From: Shewanella marina JCM 15074
GTDB taxonomy: Bacteria > Pseudomonadota > Gammaproteobacteria > Enterobacterales > Shewanellaceae
Assembly (NCBI RefSeq): GCF_000614975.1
Contig: NZ_BALM01000032.1
Span: 1-43,897 of the forward strand
Length of the DNA: 43,897 nucleotides
Direction: 5' to 3'
Numbering within the stretch: position 1 is the stretch's first letter; each line of letters begins with the position of its first letter. Below are positions 16,873-26,852 of this stretch, piece after piece. The position numbers and the translations under genes were made by a program. Below the pieces are notes generated by a model. That model did no database searches and had not been told where the DNA came from. It saw only the letters and a program-made list of their open reading frames with translations.

Positions 16873-18003
16873 TTAATGGTCTAAATAGAGATAATTTTGC
16901 CAACTTTTCATTCGAATAAGCACTTTTCTCATAATAGAGACATGAGTAAATTTATCGGAATATACCGCGACTTCAACGGCCGTTCCCAATGGCAAGTGGT
17001 ACTCTGTTAAATCATCCGTTATTTTGAGTGTCACAAATACCCGTCCGCTTGTACGTAATGCATCTGTGCCTAACAATGATCCCCTTGCTTGAAATTGGCT
17101 TTCTGCTATTGCAGGCAATACATCTATCACTTCACCTTTAAAGACTTTGCCGGGTAGAGCACGAAATAAAAATTCAGCTTCATAGCCTGTTTGCAAACGT
17201 TGTAATGAGTTTTGCCTAAATGCGGCGGTATAAATTGTTTGTTCTGTGTGTATAAAGGTCATTACGGGGGCTAATGGTAGTGGTACAGCCATAACACCAG
17301 GACGTAAGGCTACCTGAGTTGCTAAGCCATCGGTCGGAGCGCGTACTACGGTTTGTGCTAAGTCGAATTCTGCTTTACGTAATTCAGCTAATAATCTTGC
17401 CACACTTGTGTTTTCTCCACCTATTTGTGAATTTAATGACAATTCTGCTTGTTTTACATTGGCTTTAGCTGAATCAAGCGCGGCTTGTGCGGCTTTGAAT
17501 GTTTGGCGGCGAGTATCTAATTGTTGCTCTGAGAATGCGCCTTTTTCAAATCCACGACTATAACGTGTAAATTCGCGCTGTGCTTTATCTCGTTCTGCAA
17601 TCGCTTTAATTTCTGCGGCATTGGCGGCTTGTAGTTTTGATTCAAGTCCTAATGCGTCTTGATCGGCCGCCTTAATTTGTGCTTCTAATTTTGAGATTTC
17701 CGCTTCATAAGGAATGGGATCAATCCGAAACAGAATATCTCCTTTACTTAGCGGTGTATTAGCTTCAACAGGCACTTCAATCACTTTGCCACGTACCCCA
17801 GAGACGATAGGCGTAGAAGCGAATGTTTGATTACCTATTTGAGTGAATGGATGATTGTAGTTCATTAATAAAATGAGGGTGCCAATCAATATCACGCCAC
17901 CAAGCACTGCGGTGGGTACTGTCCATTTGTTTAATGGAATTTTAAATATTTTGAAGATAGCGATACAGAGTGCGGTGTATGTCAGAATCAGTAATAAATC
18001 CAT
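16873..18003 (-). CDS. HlyD/EmrA-family membrane fusion protein (YiaV/YibH-like)
   Basis: 376 aa. Two short N-terminal hydrophobic stretches (LLLILTYTALCIAIFKIF and VLGGVILIGTLILLM) anchor it. A biotinyl-lipoyl half (VSGVRGKVIEVPVEANTPLSKGD), a long coiled-coil hairpin (about residues 95-215) and a beta-barrel domain (RAPTDGLATQVALRPG) follow. Such adaptors bridge an inner-membrane pump to an outer-membrane channel. Its start overlaps the stop of the DUF3302 gene in TAATG, the same pairing as E. coli yiaW-yiaV and yibI-yibH. No dedicated pump is adjacent. Confidence 0.9.
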   Translation of the reverse strand: MDLLLILTYTALCIAIFKIFKIPLNKWTVPTAVLGGVILIGTLILLMNYNHPFTQIGNQTFASTPIVSGVRGKVIEVPVEANTPLSKGDILFRIDPIPYEAEISKLEAQIKAADQDALGLESKLQAANAAEIKAIAERDKAQREFTRYSRGFEKGAFSEQQLDTRRQTFKAAQAALDSAKANVKQAELSLNSQIGGENTSVARLLAELRKAEFDLAQTVVRAPTDGLATQVALRPGVMAVPLPLAPVMTFIHTEQTIYTAAFRQNSLQRLQTGYEAEFLFRALPGKVFKGEVIDVLPAIAESQFQARGSLLGTDALRTSGRVFVTLKITDDLTEYHLPLGTAVEVAVYSDKFTHVSIMRKVLIRMKSWQNYLYLDH

Positions 18004-18389
18004 TATTTTTGCTCCTTTTCATGCACGGTCGCCGATGCGGCATTTGCTGGTTCTGCTTGTGCTTTTAATTGAGCAATTTCTTGTTCTAATCGAGAGACTT
18101 GATCGATGAGTGTATCAACCCGATGATGGATATCATGTTGCTCTTCTTCAAGCTTTTGGAATCCCCAGCCGCGCTCCTTACGCCACAAGGTGCTCCATAT
18201 CCACAGAAACGGCCAAATAGCATGTAGTGTAAATAAGCTGACCCAGCCAGCATAGTGAATGGCATCTTGATGAGGGTGTTCGCGTTCTTTTGCTATTTCA
18301 TACGGAATATCATGGATAACGATAATGCCGTAGAAGATAACTAGCGCAACAAAGATTAATAGAACTAATGCAAAGTAATCTAAAAACAT
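18003..18389 (-). CDS. DUF3302 inner-membrane protein (YiaW/YibI-like)
   Basis: 128 aa. The N-terminal helix (FLDYFALVLLIFVALVIFYGIIVIHDIPYEIAK), the second helix (AIHYAGWVSLFTLHAIWPFLWIWS) and the WRKERGWGF segment match DUF3302. The C-terminal part is a coiled coil (about residues 80-110). It probably forms a complex with the HlyD-like protein it is translationally coupled to (inference from conserved pairing). The 358 nt upstream to umuD holds two LexA boxes but no other clear gene. Confidence 0.88.
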   Translation of the reverse strand: MFLDYFALVLLIFVALVIFYGIIVIHDIPYEIAKEREHPHQDAIHYAGWVSLFTLHAIWPFLWIWSTLWRKERGWGFQKLEEEQHDIHHRVDTLIDQVSRLEQEIAQLKAQAEPANAASATVHEKEQK

Positions 18390-18564
18390 AACAACGTCCT
18401 TGTGATAAGTTTCTCAAGGTTAAGGTTACGGTGCTTTGTTTATAAAGTATAGAGATTAAATGATGAATTAAATTAAATGCTTATATGGAGAATCTTGCTT
18501 CCTCAAGCAGTTAGCTATAGTGCAGATTAATCAGGTGAGTTTTATGTGCCATTACATCAACAAA

Positions 18565-18584
18565 TACTGTATATATATACAGCT
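18565..18584. promoter_or_regulatory. Perfect LexA (SOS) box, distal to umuD
   Basis: CTGT-N8-ACAG with an alternating AT spacer (CTGTATATATATACAG at 18567-18582), an ideal LexA operator. It is about 165 nt upstream of umuD and 180 nt upstream of the divergent DUF3302 gene. A 34-codon open frame (18543-18647) runs over it but has no convincing ribosome-binding site. Confidence 0.85.
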
Positions 18585-18717
18585 GGTGGATCGTATAAGT
18601 CATTTTAGTACCGTTAGGCAGGGCGGATTGGTGAATATATTCCAGTAACCATATGATAAATATAGATTATATTTTTCTCTTAAAATTTAATTACAGCGTA
18701 AATATAATGCACTATAA

Positions 18718-18737
18718 TACTGTATAAATAAACAGTA
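18718..18737. promoter_or_regulatory. LexA (SOS) box at the umuDC promoter
   Basis: CTGTATAAATAAACAG (18720-18735) matches CTGT-N8-ACAG and ends 12 nt before the umuD start codon. A TATAAT-like element lies at 18713-18718, so LexA bound here would cover the promoter. Confidence 0.9.
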
Positions 18738-18747
18738 TCTATATATT

Positions 18748-19155
18748 ATGAAAGTTATTCCAATTTCTGCCAGTGCAGGTATTTGTGGCTTTGAATCACC
18801 GGCGGCTGATTATATTGAGTTGCCATTGAGCTTAGATCAACTCTTGATTGAGCATCCGTGTGCGACATTTATTGGCCGTGCGGCAGGTGATTCAATGCAA
18901 GGGGTGGGGATCTTTGATGGTGATATCTTGATTATTGATCGCCATTTACAGGCCAAACATCTTGATATTATTGTCGCTAATTTTAATGGCGAGTTCGTAT
19001 GTAAAATCCTAGATTTAGAACAACGTCAGTTATGTTCAGCCAACGAACAATATCAAGCTGTGGATATTCACCAGTATGATGATTTCTGTATTGAAGGCGT
19101 AGTCAGCCGTTCAATACGTTGCCATCGTCCCAGTTATTTACTACATACAGTCTAA
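18748..19155 (+). CDS. umuD: UmuD-type SOS mutagenesis protein (S24 peptidase)
   Basis: 135 aa. It shows the Cys-Gly autocleavage site (C13-G14 in GICGFESPAADY), the catalytic Ser49 in AAGDSMQG and the catalytic Lys86 in EFVCKIL. RecA-ssDNA filaments trigger cleavage to UmuD', which joins UmuC as DNA polymerase V. A LexA box sits directly upstream. umuC follows after three nt. Confidence 0.95.
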   Translation: MKVIPISASAGICGFESPAADYIELPLSLDQLLIEHPCATFIGRAAGDSMQGVGIFDGDILIIDRHLQAKHLDIIVANFNGEFVCKILDLEQRQLCSANEQYQAVDIHQYDDFCIEGVVSRSIRCHRPSYLLHTV

Positions 19156-19158
19156 ATT

Positions 19159-20421
19159 ATGTTCGCTTTAGTAGATGCAAACTCATTTTATTGTAGTGCC
19201 GAACAAGTGTATCGACCGCAGTGGCGTAAAAAGCCTGTTATCGTTTTAAGTAATAACGATGGCTGTATTGTGTCGGCCAACCGATTGGCAATTCAAGCCG
19301 GTATTAAAAAGTTTGTGCCTTATTTTCAAATGAAAGAGCTGTGCCGTCAAAAGGGTGTGATTGTCTGTTCTTCAAATTATGAGCTGTACGCAGATTTATC
19401 GGCCAAAATGATGCAACTTATTGGTCAGTTTGCGAGTCAGCAAAGAGTATATTCAATTGACGAAAGCTTTTTACATTTTGCAGATGGGGATAGCCGGTTA
19501 AGCCTCAGCCATATTCAGCAACGGATGTTATTACTGCGCCGAACGATTTGGAAAGAGTTACGCTTGCCAGTGAGTGTCGGCGTTGCAAATACGCTAACAT
19601 TGGCAAAAGCGGCTAACCATATAGCGAAACAAAGCATAGATTATCAAGGTGTCTGCTGCTTAGGCCTTGATAATGATCCCATCACATTATTAAGCCACAT
19701 GGATGTCGGCAGTGTATGGGGAATTGGCCGTAAAACGGCGGCTAAATTAAAACAGATAAAAATATTTACTGCCTTGCAACTTGCACAATTCCCCCCTAAA
19801 GAAGCACGTAAACGTTTCAGCATTGATGTTGAGCGAACCATAAGGGAATTAAATGGAGAACGATGCATCGAGTGGCAACAAGTGCGGGCGCCTAAACAAC
19901 AAATATGTTCTAGCCGTAGTATGGGCGAACGAATTACTGACTTTCATTCGTTACAACAAGCATTATGTAAACATGCCGGCATTGCGGCGGCAAAAGCGCG
20001 GGCAGATGGCTTAAATTGTGCAGTAGTAATGGCTTTTGCCAGTAACTCGCCACATGATATTAGACCGCAGCGTTATCGTATGCAGCATCAGTTTGTGGTG
20101 CCAACCAATGATACAGCCATTATTACCAAAGCCGTTTATGATGGTTGTAAGCAATTATATAAACCAGGTGTAGGTTATTACAAACTAGGGATCGGATTAT
20201 TGGGTTTAGAGCCAGTGTTACATCAACAGTTTGATCTGTTTGCGAAAGACAAAAGTAACTCTAAATTAATGGGAGCTTATGATGCCATTAACCATAAGTA
20301 TGGTACTGATACGGTATTTATGGCTGCGCAAGGGATTAACCCAAAGTGGGGCATGCGTCGTGACTTTTTAACGCCTAAGTACACCACCAAATGGCAAGAT
20401 ATACCTAAAATACGCTGTTAA
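19159..20421 (+). CDS. umuC: DNA polymerase V catalytic subunit UmuC (Y-family)
   Basis: 420 aa, full length. Motifs are FALVDANSFYCSAEQVY, SNNDGCIVSANRLA, the catalytic SIDESFL near residues 98-104, SVGVANTLTLAKAANH, and the HhH thumb region SVWGIGRKTAAKL. It performs error-prone translesion synthesis after SOS induction. It is in an operon with umuD and is closed by an inverted repeat at 20425-20449. Confidence 0.96.
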   Translation: MFALVDANSFYCSAEQVYRPQWRKKPVIVLSNNDGCIVSANRLAIQAGIKKFVPYFQMKELCRQKGVIVCSSNYELYADLSAKMMQLIGQFASQQRVYSIDESFLHFADGDSRLSLSHIQQRMLLLRRTIWKELRLPVSVGVANTLTLAKAANHIAKQSIDYQGVCCLGLDNDPITLLSHMDVGSVWGIGRKTAAKLKQIKIFTALQLAQFPPKEARKRFSIDVERTIRELNGERCIEWQQVRAPKQQICSSRSMGERITDFHSLQQALCKHAGIAAAKARADGLNCAVVMAFASNSPHDIRPQRYRMQHQFVVPTNDTAIITKAVYDGCKQLYKPGVGYYKLGIGLLGLEPVLHQQFDLFAKDKSNSKLMGAYDAINHKYGTDTVFMAAQGINPKWGMRRDFLTPKYTTKWQDIPKIRC

Positions 20422-20424
20422 AAA

Positions 20425-20449
20425 AAGGGCGCTTAATTGAGCGCCCTTA
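20425..20449. terminator. Bidirectional terminator between umuC and the POT transporter
   Basis: AAGGGCGCTT and AAGCGCCCTT-type arms pair around a short AATTG loop, preceded by an A run. The two flanking genes converge on it. Confidence 0.75.
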
Positions 20450-20463
20450 TCATAATTATTGGG

Positions 20464-21957
20464 TTAAGCCATGGCTGTTTCAGCGTGTTGAGGATCTTTT
20501 TTGCCTTTAATCAAACCACGTAAAGTAGGTAAAATTAATGCCAAGATAATACCAACAGCAATTGATGCAATGCCTAATTCGCTAAAGATAGATGAATACC
20601 CTGCATTGGTTGTCATCGCTGCACCATCTTGTGGCATCAGTTCAGAGAAATAAGCTGCAATAATAGAAGCAACACCCGTTACCATCATCCAGCTACCCAT
20701 CATTAGACCTTGATAATGGCGAGGTGCAAGTTTACCAACCATTGCATAACCGATTGGTGAGATAAGCAGCTCGCCAATGCTTTGCAATACGTAGCTACCA
20801 ATTATCCAATTGATATTAACCATACCGTTAGCGCCGCTGAAGTGAATACCAGCAGGCAGTAATAGGAAACCAAGACCGATAAAGATAAGCGATACAGTAA
20901 ACTGTAGTGGAATATCAATGTTAAAGCCTTTATTACGTAGACGAGTGAATAAGTGGCTCATTAATGGACCGCCAAATACAATCACTATGGTATTAATGTT
21001 TTGGATCCACTGTGGTGCGATATCAAAACTGCCCACATGTAAATTGACGTTACGGTCAATAAATAGCTGTAATCCCATTGGGGCAAGTGAATAAAGTGAC
21101 CAAAATACCAATGAACCCACAGATAAAATAAGGTACGCCTTCATTTTACGCTGTTCGTTTTTATGTTTGTGGATCCAAGTAAATACGATAAGTAATAACA
21201 CCACAGCTGCAGCAATCGCTAGCATGATTTGGCTAGCAAGACTGGTCAATGTGAGTAAGAACTTAATGAGTGGGACTAACGCGATAATGATCGCGAAACC
21301 TAAAGCAAGGCGAGTAATATATTGTGAACGAGTCGCTTTAAGTAAAGGAGTCGTTAGGTCCTTTAAATAACGCCAGTTAATTAAAATTGCAATAATCGCA
21401 ATTAAATTACCAAGTGACGCATATAGAAATAATTGGTGGTAGTTACCGGTAGTTTGAAAGTAACCTGCGACAGTGAAACCGATAAAGAAACCTAAATTCA
21501 TACCAGAGTAATTCCAGATGAACGCCGATTCACGTTTAGGATCATCAGGTGAGAATCGTTGGGTAAGCATCATATTAATGCAAGTCACATTCAGGCCGCT
21601 ACCGGTTAAGAACATGGCTAAGCCCCAATACAGACCAGTTGTTGCATAGGTCGCAATAGCATAACAGCCGAAGATCTGTAAAATCATACCCACTAGGAAT
21701 AAAGCACGGTTACTTAATAACCTGCCACCTAAAACACCGCCAAAAAGATGTAAACCATAGTTAAATGCACCAAATACGCCCATTATCGCTGTTGCTTGAG
21801 CATCGGTAAAACCCAATGCTTTAGTTGCATACAAAACTAACGTCGAATAAAGAACTGCAAAACCTAATGTCGAGAATGTTTGAATTATTGTGAGCGCCAA
21901 TGTGCCTTTAGCAACATGGCTTGGTGGTGCAATAGTAGTGGATTCAACAGCGTTCAA
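20464..21957 (-). CDS. POT-family proton-dependent oligopeptide transporter
   Basis: About 498 aa with 12-14 membrane helices: FSTLGFAVLYSTLVLYATKALG, GGVLGGRLLSNRALFLVG, FIWNYSGMNLGFFIGFTVAGY and QSIGELLISPIGYAMVGKLAP, the last a typical POT segment. These proteins import di- and tripeptides with protons. The frame opens back to 22068, but the upstream residues are unlike a membrane transporter start. A TTG at 21957 with AGGT about nine nt upstream gives NAVESTTIAPPSHVAKGTLALT and is preferred. ATG codons further upstream cannot be excluded. Confidence 0.88.
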   Translation of the reverse strand: MNAVESTTIAPPSHVAKGTLALTIIQTFSTLGFAVLYSTLVLYATKALGFTDAQATAIMGVFGAFNYGLHLFGGVLGGRLLSNRALFLVGMILQIFGCYAIATYATTGLYWGLAMFLTGSGLNVTCINMMLTQRFSPDDPKRESAFIWNYSGMNLGFFIGFTVAGYFQTTGNYHQLFLYASLGNLIAIIAILINWRYLKDLTTPLLKATRSQYITRLALGFAIIIALVPLIKFLLTLTSLASQIMLAIAAAVVLLLIVFTWIHKHKNEQRKMKAYLILSVGSLVFWSLYSLAPMGLQLFIDRNVNLHVGSFDIAPQWIQNINTIVIVFGGPLMSHLFTRLRNKGFNIDIPLQFTVSLIFIGLGFLLLPAGIHFSGANGMVNINWIIGSYVLQSIGELLISPIGYAMVGKLAPRHYQGLMMGSWMMVTGVASIIAAYFSELMPQDGAAMTTNAGYSSIFSELGIASIAVGIILALILPTLRGLIKGKKDPQHAETAMA

Positions 21958-22535
21958 TGTGGGATTACCTAAATTAAAATGATAAATGACTTCCAAATGC
22001 TGATTGCTGAACTGTAACAGCATGTAACAGATGCATGAATTTGCATTTTGCATAGAAAGCGAAAACAAAATACTGCGCTAGATCACATTTTTTTGCTCTT
22101 GTTTAGTAAATTTTGTTGCAGCATATGCTTATTTAGGTCTTGAATGGGGTGGTATGTAGCTGGTTGGGGTGTAATTGATTTATTAAGTGATAAATAAAAT
22201 AAATTACGTCTGAATATATCTAAATTGCATTCGCAACTACGCCTATATATGAATGAAATAGGATTAACGATGCAAACGACAGGTGTCACCAAGTAAATAG
22301 TTAAATTGAACAAATCTTTTTATATAAGCGACTAAGCTTATGCGTTATCAGGTATCAGTTGAAATATAAGATTTTTTTGTTAAATGTAATTGAATGTAAA
22401 CTCCATGAGGTATAGATGTAAAGTGACCCTATGCTTACTATATGACGGCTTTACATTCAAATTAGATGTAGGATAATGGCCGATTAAATTTTTAGGTAGC
22501 ATTCTTATGGTAATGGTGTTAGGAACAGGGCTCAT
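21958..22535. other. Intergenic region between POT transporter and EAL protein
   Basis: About 580 nt between divergent genes, AT-rich. Short open frames (for example 22083-22313 and 22380-22571, minus strand) have no good start signals or recognisable products. It presumably holds both promoters. Confidence 0.5.
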
Positions 22536-24050
22536 ATGATTCAAGCTATGGTTAGTAAAATGCAACACCATAAAATGTGGACTGCGGTAATTGCATTACT
22601 TATCAGTGTTATTATTTCGATTGTATGGGCATTTCTGTCATTAGAATTACAAATTGCATTTAATAATAGTAAAGCTGTAAATGAGTTAAACAGTAAACTT
22701 AATGAAATAAAAACCAAAACTATTTCAATATCAAGAATGAGTGATGATTCTGTCTATATCGAGGATGCATTTACTCAGTTTGTGTTAGCCTCAAGAACCA
22801 TTCAAGAAATTGCATATATTTCAAATAAACAATATATCTATACAGACAGAAGTCAAAAAATCAATATTCCAATTAAAGAGAATTTAAAGCAATATTTAGA
22901 GCAATATCCCAATGGTTTTTTAATTCGCACCAACACTAGTCTTAACGATGTCGTCACCATCTCTTATGTCTTTCCTGCTGGAAATGGTTTTTTTCAATTA
23001 TTTTTGAATAAAAATTACCTATCACAATGGCTTGGTACCTATATTGTAATGGGTTCATTGAAGAGTGAGTTACTTAACCAAGCAGAGGTGAGGCTCATCA
23101 GTACTAAGAGTGAACAGCTTATTCATGAAGAGAGAGAATATTCACCCGATGGTATATTTTCGATTCAAAGCGGATACGATTGGGCTATCTATTTTAATTT
23201 TGTTATTTATCGATTCTCGATTGTTGTTGTGTTAATGCTATTTGTGGCATCAGTTTTCTCATTTGCTTATATGTTAGCGTATAAATATCACTTGTCCTTT
23301 GAAAGTGATGTGCTTAGAGGATTGAAAAATAACGAAATTATCCCATATTATCAAGCGATTGTGTCTAACAAAACTAAACAACGCGTTGGCGCAGAGTTAC
23401 TGTGTCGGTGGTATTACCGCCGCCAAAAAATAATGGACCCAAGTACATTCATCAATAAATTAGAAAATAATGGTCAAATTAAAGAGGTCACATTACATCT
23501 GTTAAGACAGTTAGCCAAAGATAAACCCCATTTAGCGGACGGTAATGACAGTTTTTATGTCTCAGTTAATGTCACTATTGATATGCTAACCGATGAAGCA
23601 TACTTAGATGAAATTAAGACCCTTATCAGCTCAAACAAAAGCTTGCAGACAGGATTAGTATTCGAACTGACAGAGCGACAAGCTGTATCAGATAAGATCA
23701 ATCAAATTGTTAAATCAATGGCAAGTTTGAGAAAATATGGTATTCGCTGGGCACTAGATGATTTTGGAACGGGTTACGCGGGACTTTCAACGTTGAAAAC
23801 CCTGAACTTCGATATCATAAAAATAGACAAGACATTTGTAGAGTCGTCAGTAACCGATTCAGTGACTCATTCAATACTATTCAAAATGGTTGAATTAGCA
23901 CATGATTTGCAATGCACCATGGTAGCCGAAGGGGTAGAGAACGAAATTCAAGCCAAAAAAGTGACCGATTTAGGGGTTGAATATACCCAAGGTTATCTTT
24001 ACGCCAAACCTGTTGCTAAAGATCAGTTTTGCCGTTTGTATGACAAATAA
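22536..24050 (+). CDS. Membrane-anchored c-di-GMP phosphodiesterase (EAL domain)
   Basis: 504 aa. TM1 (WTAVIALLISVIISIVWAFLS) is followed by a periplasmic sensor of about 190 residues, TM2 (FSIVVVLMLFVASVFSFAYMLAY near 230) and a C-terminal EAL domain. The EAL motif reads AELL. The other catalytic points are present: NVTIDM, FELTE, LDDFGTGYAGLS, IKIDK, VAEGVE and TQGYLYAKP. It is therefore probably an active hydrolase of c-di-GMP in the cytoplasm. The architecture resembles the CSS-motif/EAL group, although no Cys-Ser-Ser motif is visible in the sensor. The signal it senses is unknown. It is monocistronic. Confidence 0.92.
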   Translation: MIQAMVSKMQHHKMWTAVIALLISVIISIVWAFLSLELQIAFNNSKAVNELNSKLNEIKTKTISISRMSDDSVYIEDAFTQFVLASRTIQEIAYISNKQYIYTDRSQKINIPIKENLKQYLEQYPNGFLIRTNTSLNDVVTISYVFPAGNGFFQLFLNKNYLSQWLGTYIVMGSLKSELLNQAEVRLISTKSEQLIHEEREYSPDGIFSIQSGYDWAIYFNFVIYRFSIVVVLMLFVASVFSFAYMLAYKYHLSFESDVLRGLKNNEIIPYYQAIVSNKTKQRVGAELLCRWYYRRQKIMDPSTFINKLENNGQIKEVTLHLLRQLAKDKPHLADGNDSFYVSVNVTIDMLTDEAYLDEIKTLISSNKSLQTGLVFELTERQAVSDKINQIVKSMASLRKYGIRWALDDFGTGYAGLSTLKTLNFDIIKIDKTFVESSVTDSVTHSILFKMVELAHDLQCTMVAEGVENEIQAKKVTDLGVEYTQGYLYAKPVAKDQFCRLYDK

Positions 24051-24590
24051 CAGCATCAGTAATTGTTACATTACAATGTAATGTATAAACCTATTGCGCT
24101 AAGCCAGCCTTTATATCGCATATACCAAGCAGTTTCAGGTCATTTGGGTGTCGGTATAAAATGATTAGCGCATTTTACAGTATGATAATAATATCGGTTT
24201 GTTGAATCTGCAGGATATTTAAATACAGAATGTAAATGTCAAACGCTAAATTAGTTATTATATTTTAAACACTTTATAATAAATTATATTTAGCACATCA
24301 TAAATTAGATAAGCGTTAGTAATAAACATAACTTCAATTTATGTATTGATCAAATTAAGCATGATATACTCATAAAATATATAAATGTTAAGTTTGAATG
24401 TAATATAACAATATATTAACTTTTATTTGTTTTGATAATTGATTAATTAAAAGTCTAATGAGTTACATTCAATTTATCGACAACTACTTAATATAAACCG
24501 CAACCGATAAGCATTTTCATCATCTAAATGCCAAACTTAACGCATTGTAGGCATGGCTTATCATAGGGTTTATAACAATAGAGGCTTTTA
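24051..24590. other. AT-rich intergenic region
   Basis: 540 nt without a gene. One perfect 8-bp inverted repeat (TACATTAC-AAT-GTAATGTA, 24067-24085) lies just after the EAL gene. It lacks a T run and could be an operator or a weak terminator. Nothing else is recognised. Confidence 0.5.
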
Positions 24591-26476
24591 ATGGTAAATA
24601 TCATTATAGATGGTAAGTCGTTTTTGGTTGATCCTTGTCAAACACTCCTTAGCGCCGCGGCAACATGTGGTATCGAAATCCCTTCATTATGTAGCATTGA
24701 TAGCTTTTATAATGGTTGTGGATTATGCCAAGTTGAGATCGCAGGCAAGGGCATTGTTAAAGCTTGTAAAACTTATCCGACAGAAGGCATGGCAGTCGTC
24801 ACCATTTCGAACCGTTTAACCAGTATTAGAAAGCACCAGCTAGAAATGTTGTTGTCTCAATCGAGCATTAATTGTAGTGTGCCACCATGCCAAGCCGCTT
24901 GTCCTGCTAATGTCGATATTCAATCCTACCTCTATTTTATCGCCAACAATGAATTGACCAAGGCGATAGAAGTGATCAAAAAGACATTACCAATGCCACT
25001 TTCAATTGGTCGTGTTTGTCCCGCATTTTGTGAAGCTAAATGTCAACGCAAGTTAGTTGATGAACCATTGGCTATTCGACACCTAAAGCGATACGCCGCC
25101 GATTTAGATCTAAAAGCGTTAAATCATTACACGCCAACTAAAAAAACAAGCAAAGGCAAAAGCATTGCCATTGTGGGCGCTGGCCCTGGCGGTTTAAGCT
25201 GCGGCTATTATCTTTCAAATGAAGGTTATGACGTCACAGTATTTGAAGCAATGCCAAAAGCCGGTGGTTGGTTACGATATGGCATTCCAGAATACCGTTT
25301 GCCTAAAGATGTTCTCGATCAAGAAATTGAGATCATGTGCCGTAACGGAATGCAAATTAATACCAATCAAACCCTAGGTCGAGACTTCACCTTAACCGCA
25401 CTAAGCGAGCAATATGACTCAGTCTGCCTTGCTATTGGCGCATCACAAGCCAGCGAAATGGAATATTTAGGCAGTGATTTAGCCGGCTGTTATCTTGGCG
25501 TTGATTATTTGAAAGATCAGGCAATGGACAACCAGTATGCGATTGGCAAAAAAGTCGCAGTAATTGGTGGCGGCAATACCGCTATCGATTGCGCCCGCAG
25601 CGCACTGCGAAGTGGTGCAGATACCAGCTTAATCTATCGTCGTACCCGAGATGAAATGCCAGCCGAAACCTACGAAATTGAAGAAGCAGAAAAAGAGGGC
25701 GTTAAGTTCTATTTTCTGACTAATCCAGTAGAAAACATCGCCGATGCGCAAGGTCGAGTTTGCCAAGTTAAACTCGAAAAAATGGCATTAGGTGCGCCCG
25801 ATGCATCAGCCGTTGCGCGCCAAAGGCGACTGGCGAATATATTATTGAAGCATTCGATACCGTGATTGCGGCAGTATCACAAAAAACCGATACCCGTTTT
25901 TTAGAAAACGAAGATATTGAGCTTTCATTCAGCCGCTGGAATACCATCAATGTCGATGATGCGACCATGCATTCGGGTGTGCATAACATTTTTGCTATTG
26001 GCGATTTCCGCCGCGGCCCTGCAACTGCGATTGAAGCTATTGCCGATGGCCGTGTTGCCGCACAAGCTATCGATACCTATTTTGGTGGTGATATGGAAAA
26101 AATCTATACTCAATCATTCCGTTCGCGCAATGTTGAACGTGGCCACCTGATCCGTGCGCAGCATGCAGATAAATTGCGCTCTACAATTTACTCATTAATG
26201 CCAACCAGTAAGCCAGAGCAAGTTGAGCAATATTTAAATCAAGCACTGGGTAAAATCTTTCGCGCTAAAATGCCAGAGTTGAGTATTGCAGCTCGAGACT
26301 TAAACTTTAATGAAGTCGAAACCGGGCTGAGTCAGCAAGCCGCAATCGATGAAGCGAAGCGTTGTCTCAGCTGTGGCTGTGATGAGGGCAATGATTGTAA
26401 GCTGCGTCATTATGCCACCGACTATCATGTTGATCGCAATATGATACGAACCAATAAGACGCCAGAGCCAGCTTAG
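24591..26476 (+). pseudogene. GltD-like FAD/NAD(P) oxidoreductase with N-terminal 2Fe-2S domain, single frameshift
   Basis: Two frames (24591-25865 and 25862-26476) encode one protein of about 628 aa. An N-terminal ferredoxin-like 2Fe-2S domain (C46, C51, C54 region, NGCGLCQ) is followed by a glutamate-synthase-type Cys segment (SVPPCQAACPANVDIQSYL...GRVCPAFCEAKCQRK), an FAD Rossmann motif (AIVGAGPGGLSCGYYL), an NAD(P) motif (AVIGGGNTAIDCARSA) and a C-terminal CLSCGCDEGNDCKL cluster site. The frames separate near 25818-25822. One added C or A yields ...ARPKATGEYIIEAFDTVIAA, the expected family sequence. Related proteins feed electrons between NAD(P)H and formate dehydrogenase or other partners, but no dehydrogenase gene follows here. 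A terminator and a prophage remnant come next. Confidence 0.88.
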
Positions 26477-26521
26477 ATAAAAGGGCTGAGTCTTAATTTA
26501 AAGACAACTGCACGAGAACAT

Positions 26522-26552
26522 AAGGCCTATCACATGATAGGTCTTTTTTTTA
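26522..26552 (+). terminator. Terminator after the oxidoreductase gene
   Basis: GGCCTATC-ACAT-GATAGGTC stem (one G-T pair) followed by eight T. It marks the last clearly chromosomal element before the prophage debris. Confidence 0.85.
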
Positions 26553-26602
26553 CGGTGGTTATAGTGGTGCATTAGATCTAGGTCTAGATTTAGACAGAAT
26601 AG

Positions 26603-26815
26603 AGGTAAGGGGGCTTGTACCAATCTTTGCCTAACCCAGCGGCCGAGTACAGGCATTAAATCAAGAGCTGATAAAACCACAGTCGTAAATGCGCTCTTAG
26701 TGCGTTGCGGCCGCATGAATCGCGCTAATGACCGCAAATACATGGCGCAAGAGCTTGATATTTATGTGAGTCAGATAAGCAAGTTTAAGTCATTGGATTA
26801 TGTTGAAAAAGATAC
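26603..26815 (+). pseudogene. Broken 3' part of the corticoviral packaging ATPase
   Basis: DNA closely similar to the intact ATPase gene around its LTQRPSESDKTT...RCGRMNRANDRKYMAQELDID segment, but with small insertions, a frameshift after IFA and in-frame stops. The Walker A part is absent. It is non-functional and marks the left boundary of the cargo of the remnant prophage. Confidence 0.85.
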
Positions 26816-26852
26816 AATTTCTCAATCTATCAAATTCGGTCGAATATAGCTT

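Noticed and set aside
26498..26743. Minus-strand ORF across the ATPase remnant, similar to the one at 35490-35777
   Set aside because: Both are antisense shadows of the ATPase gene; their similarity simply reflects the sense-strand homology.
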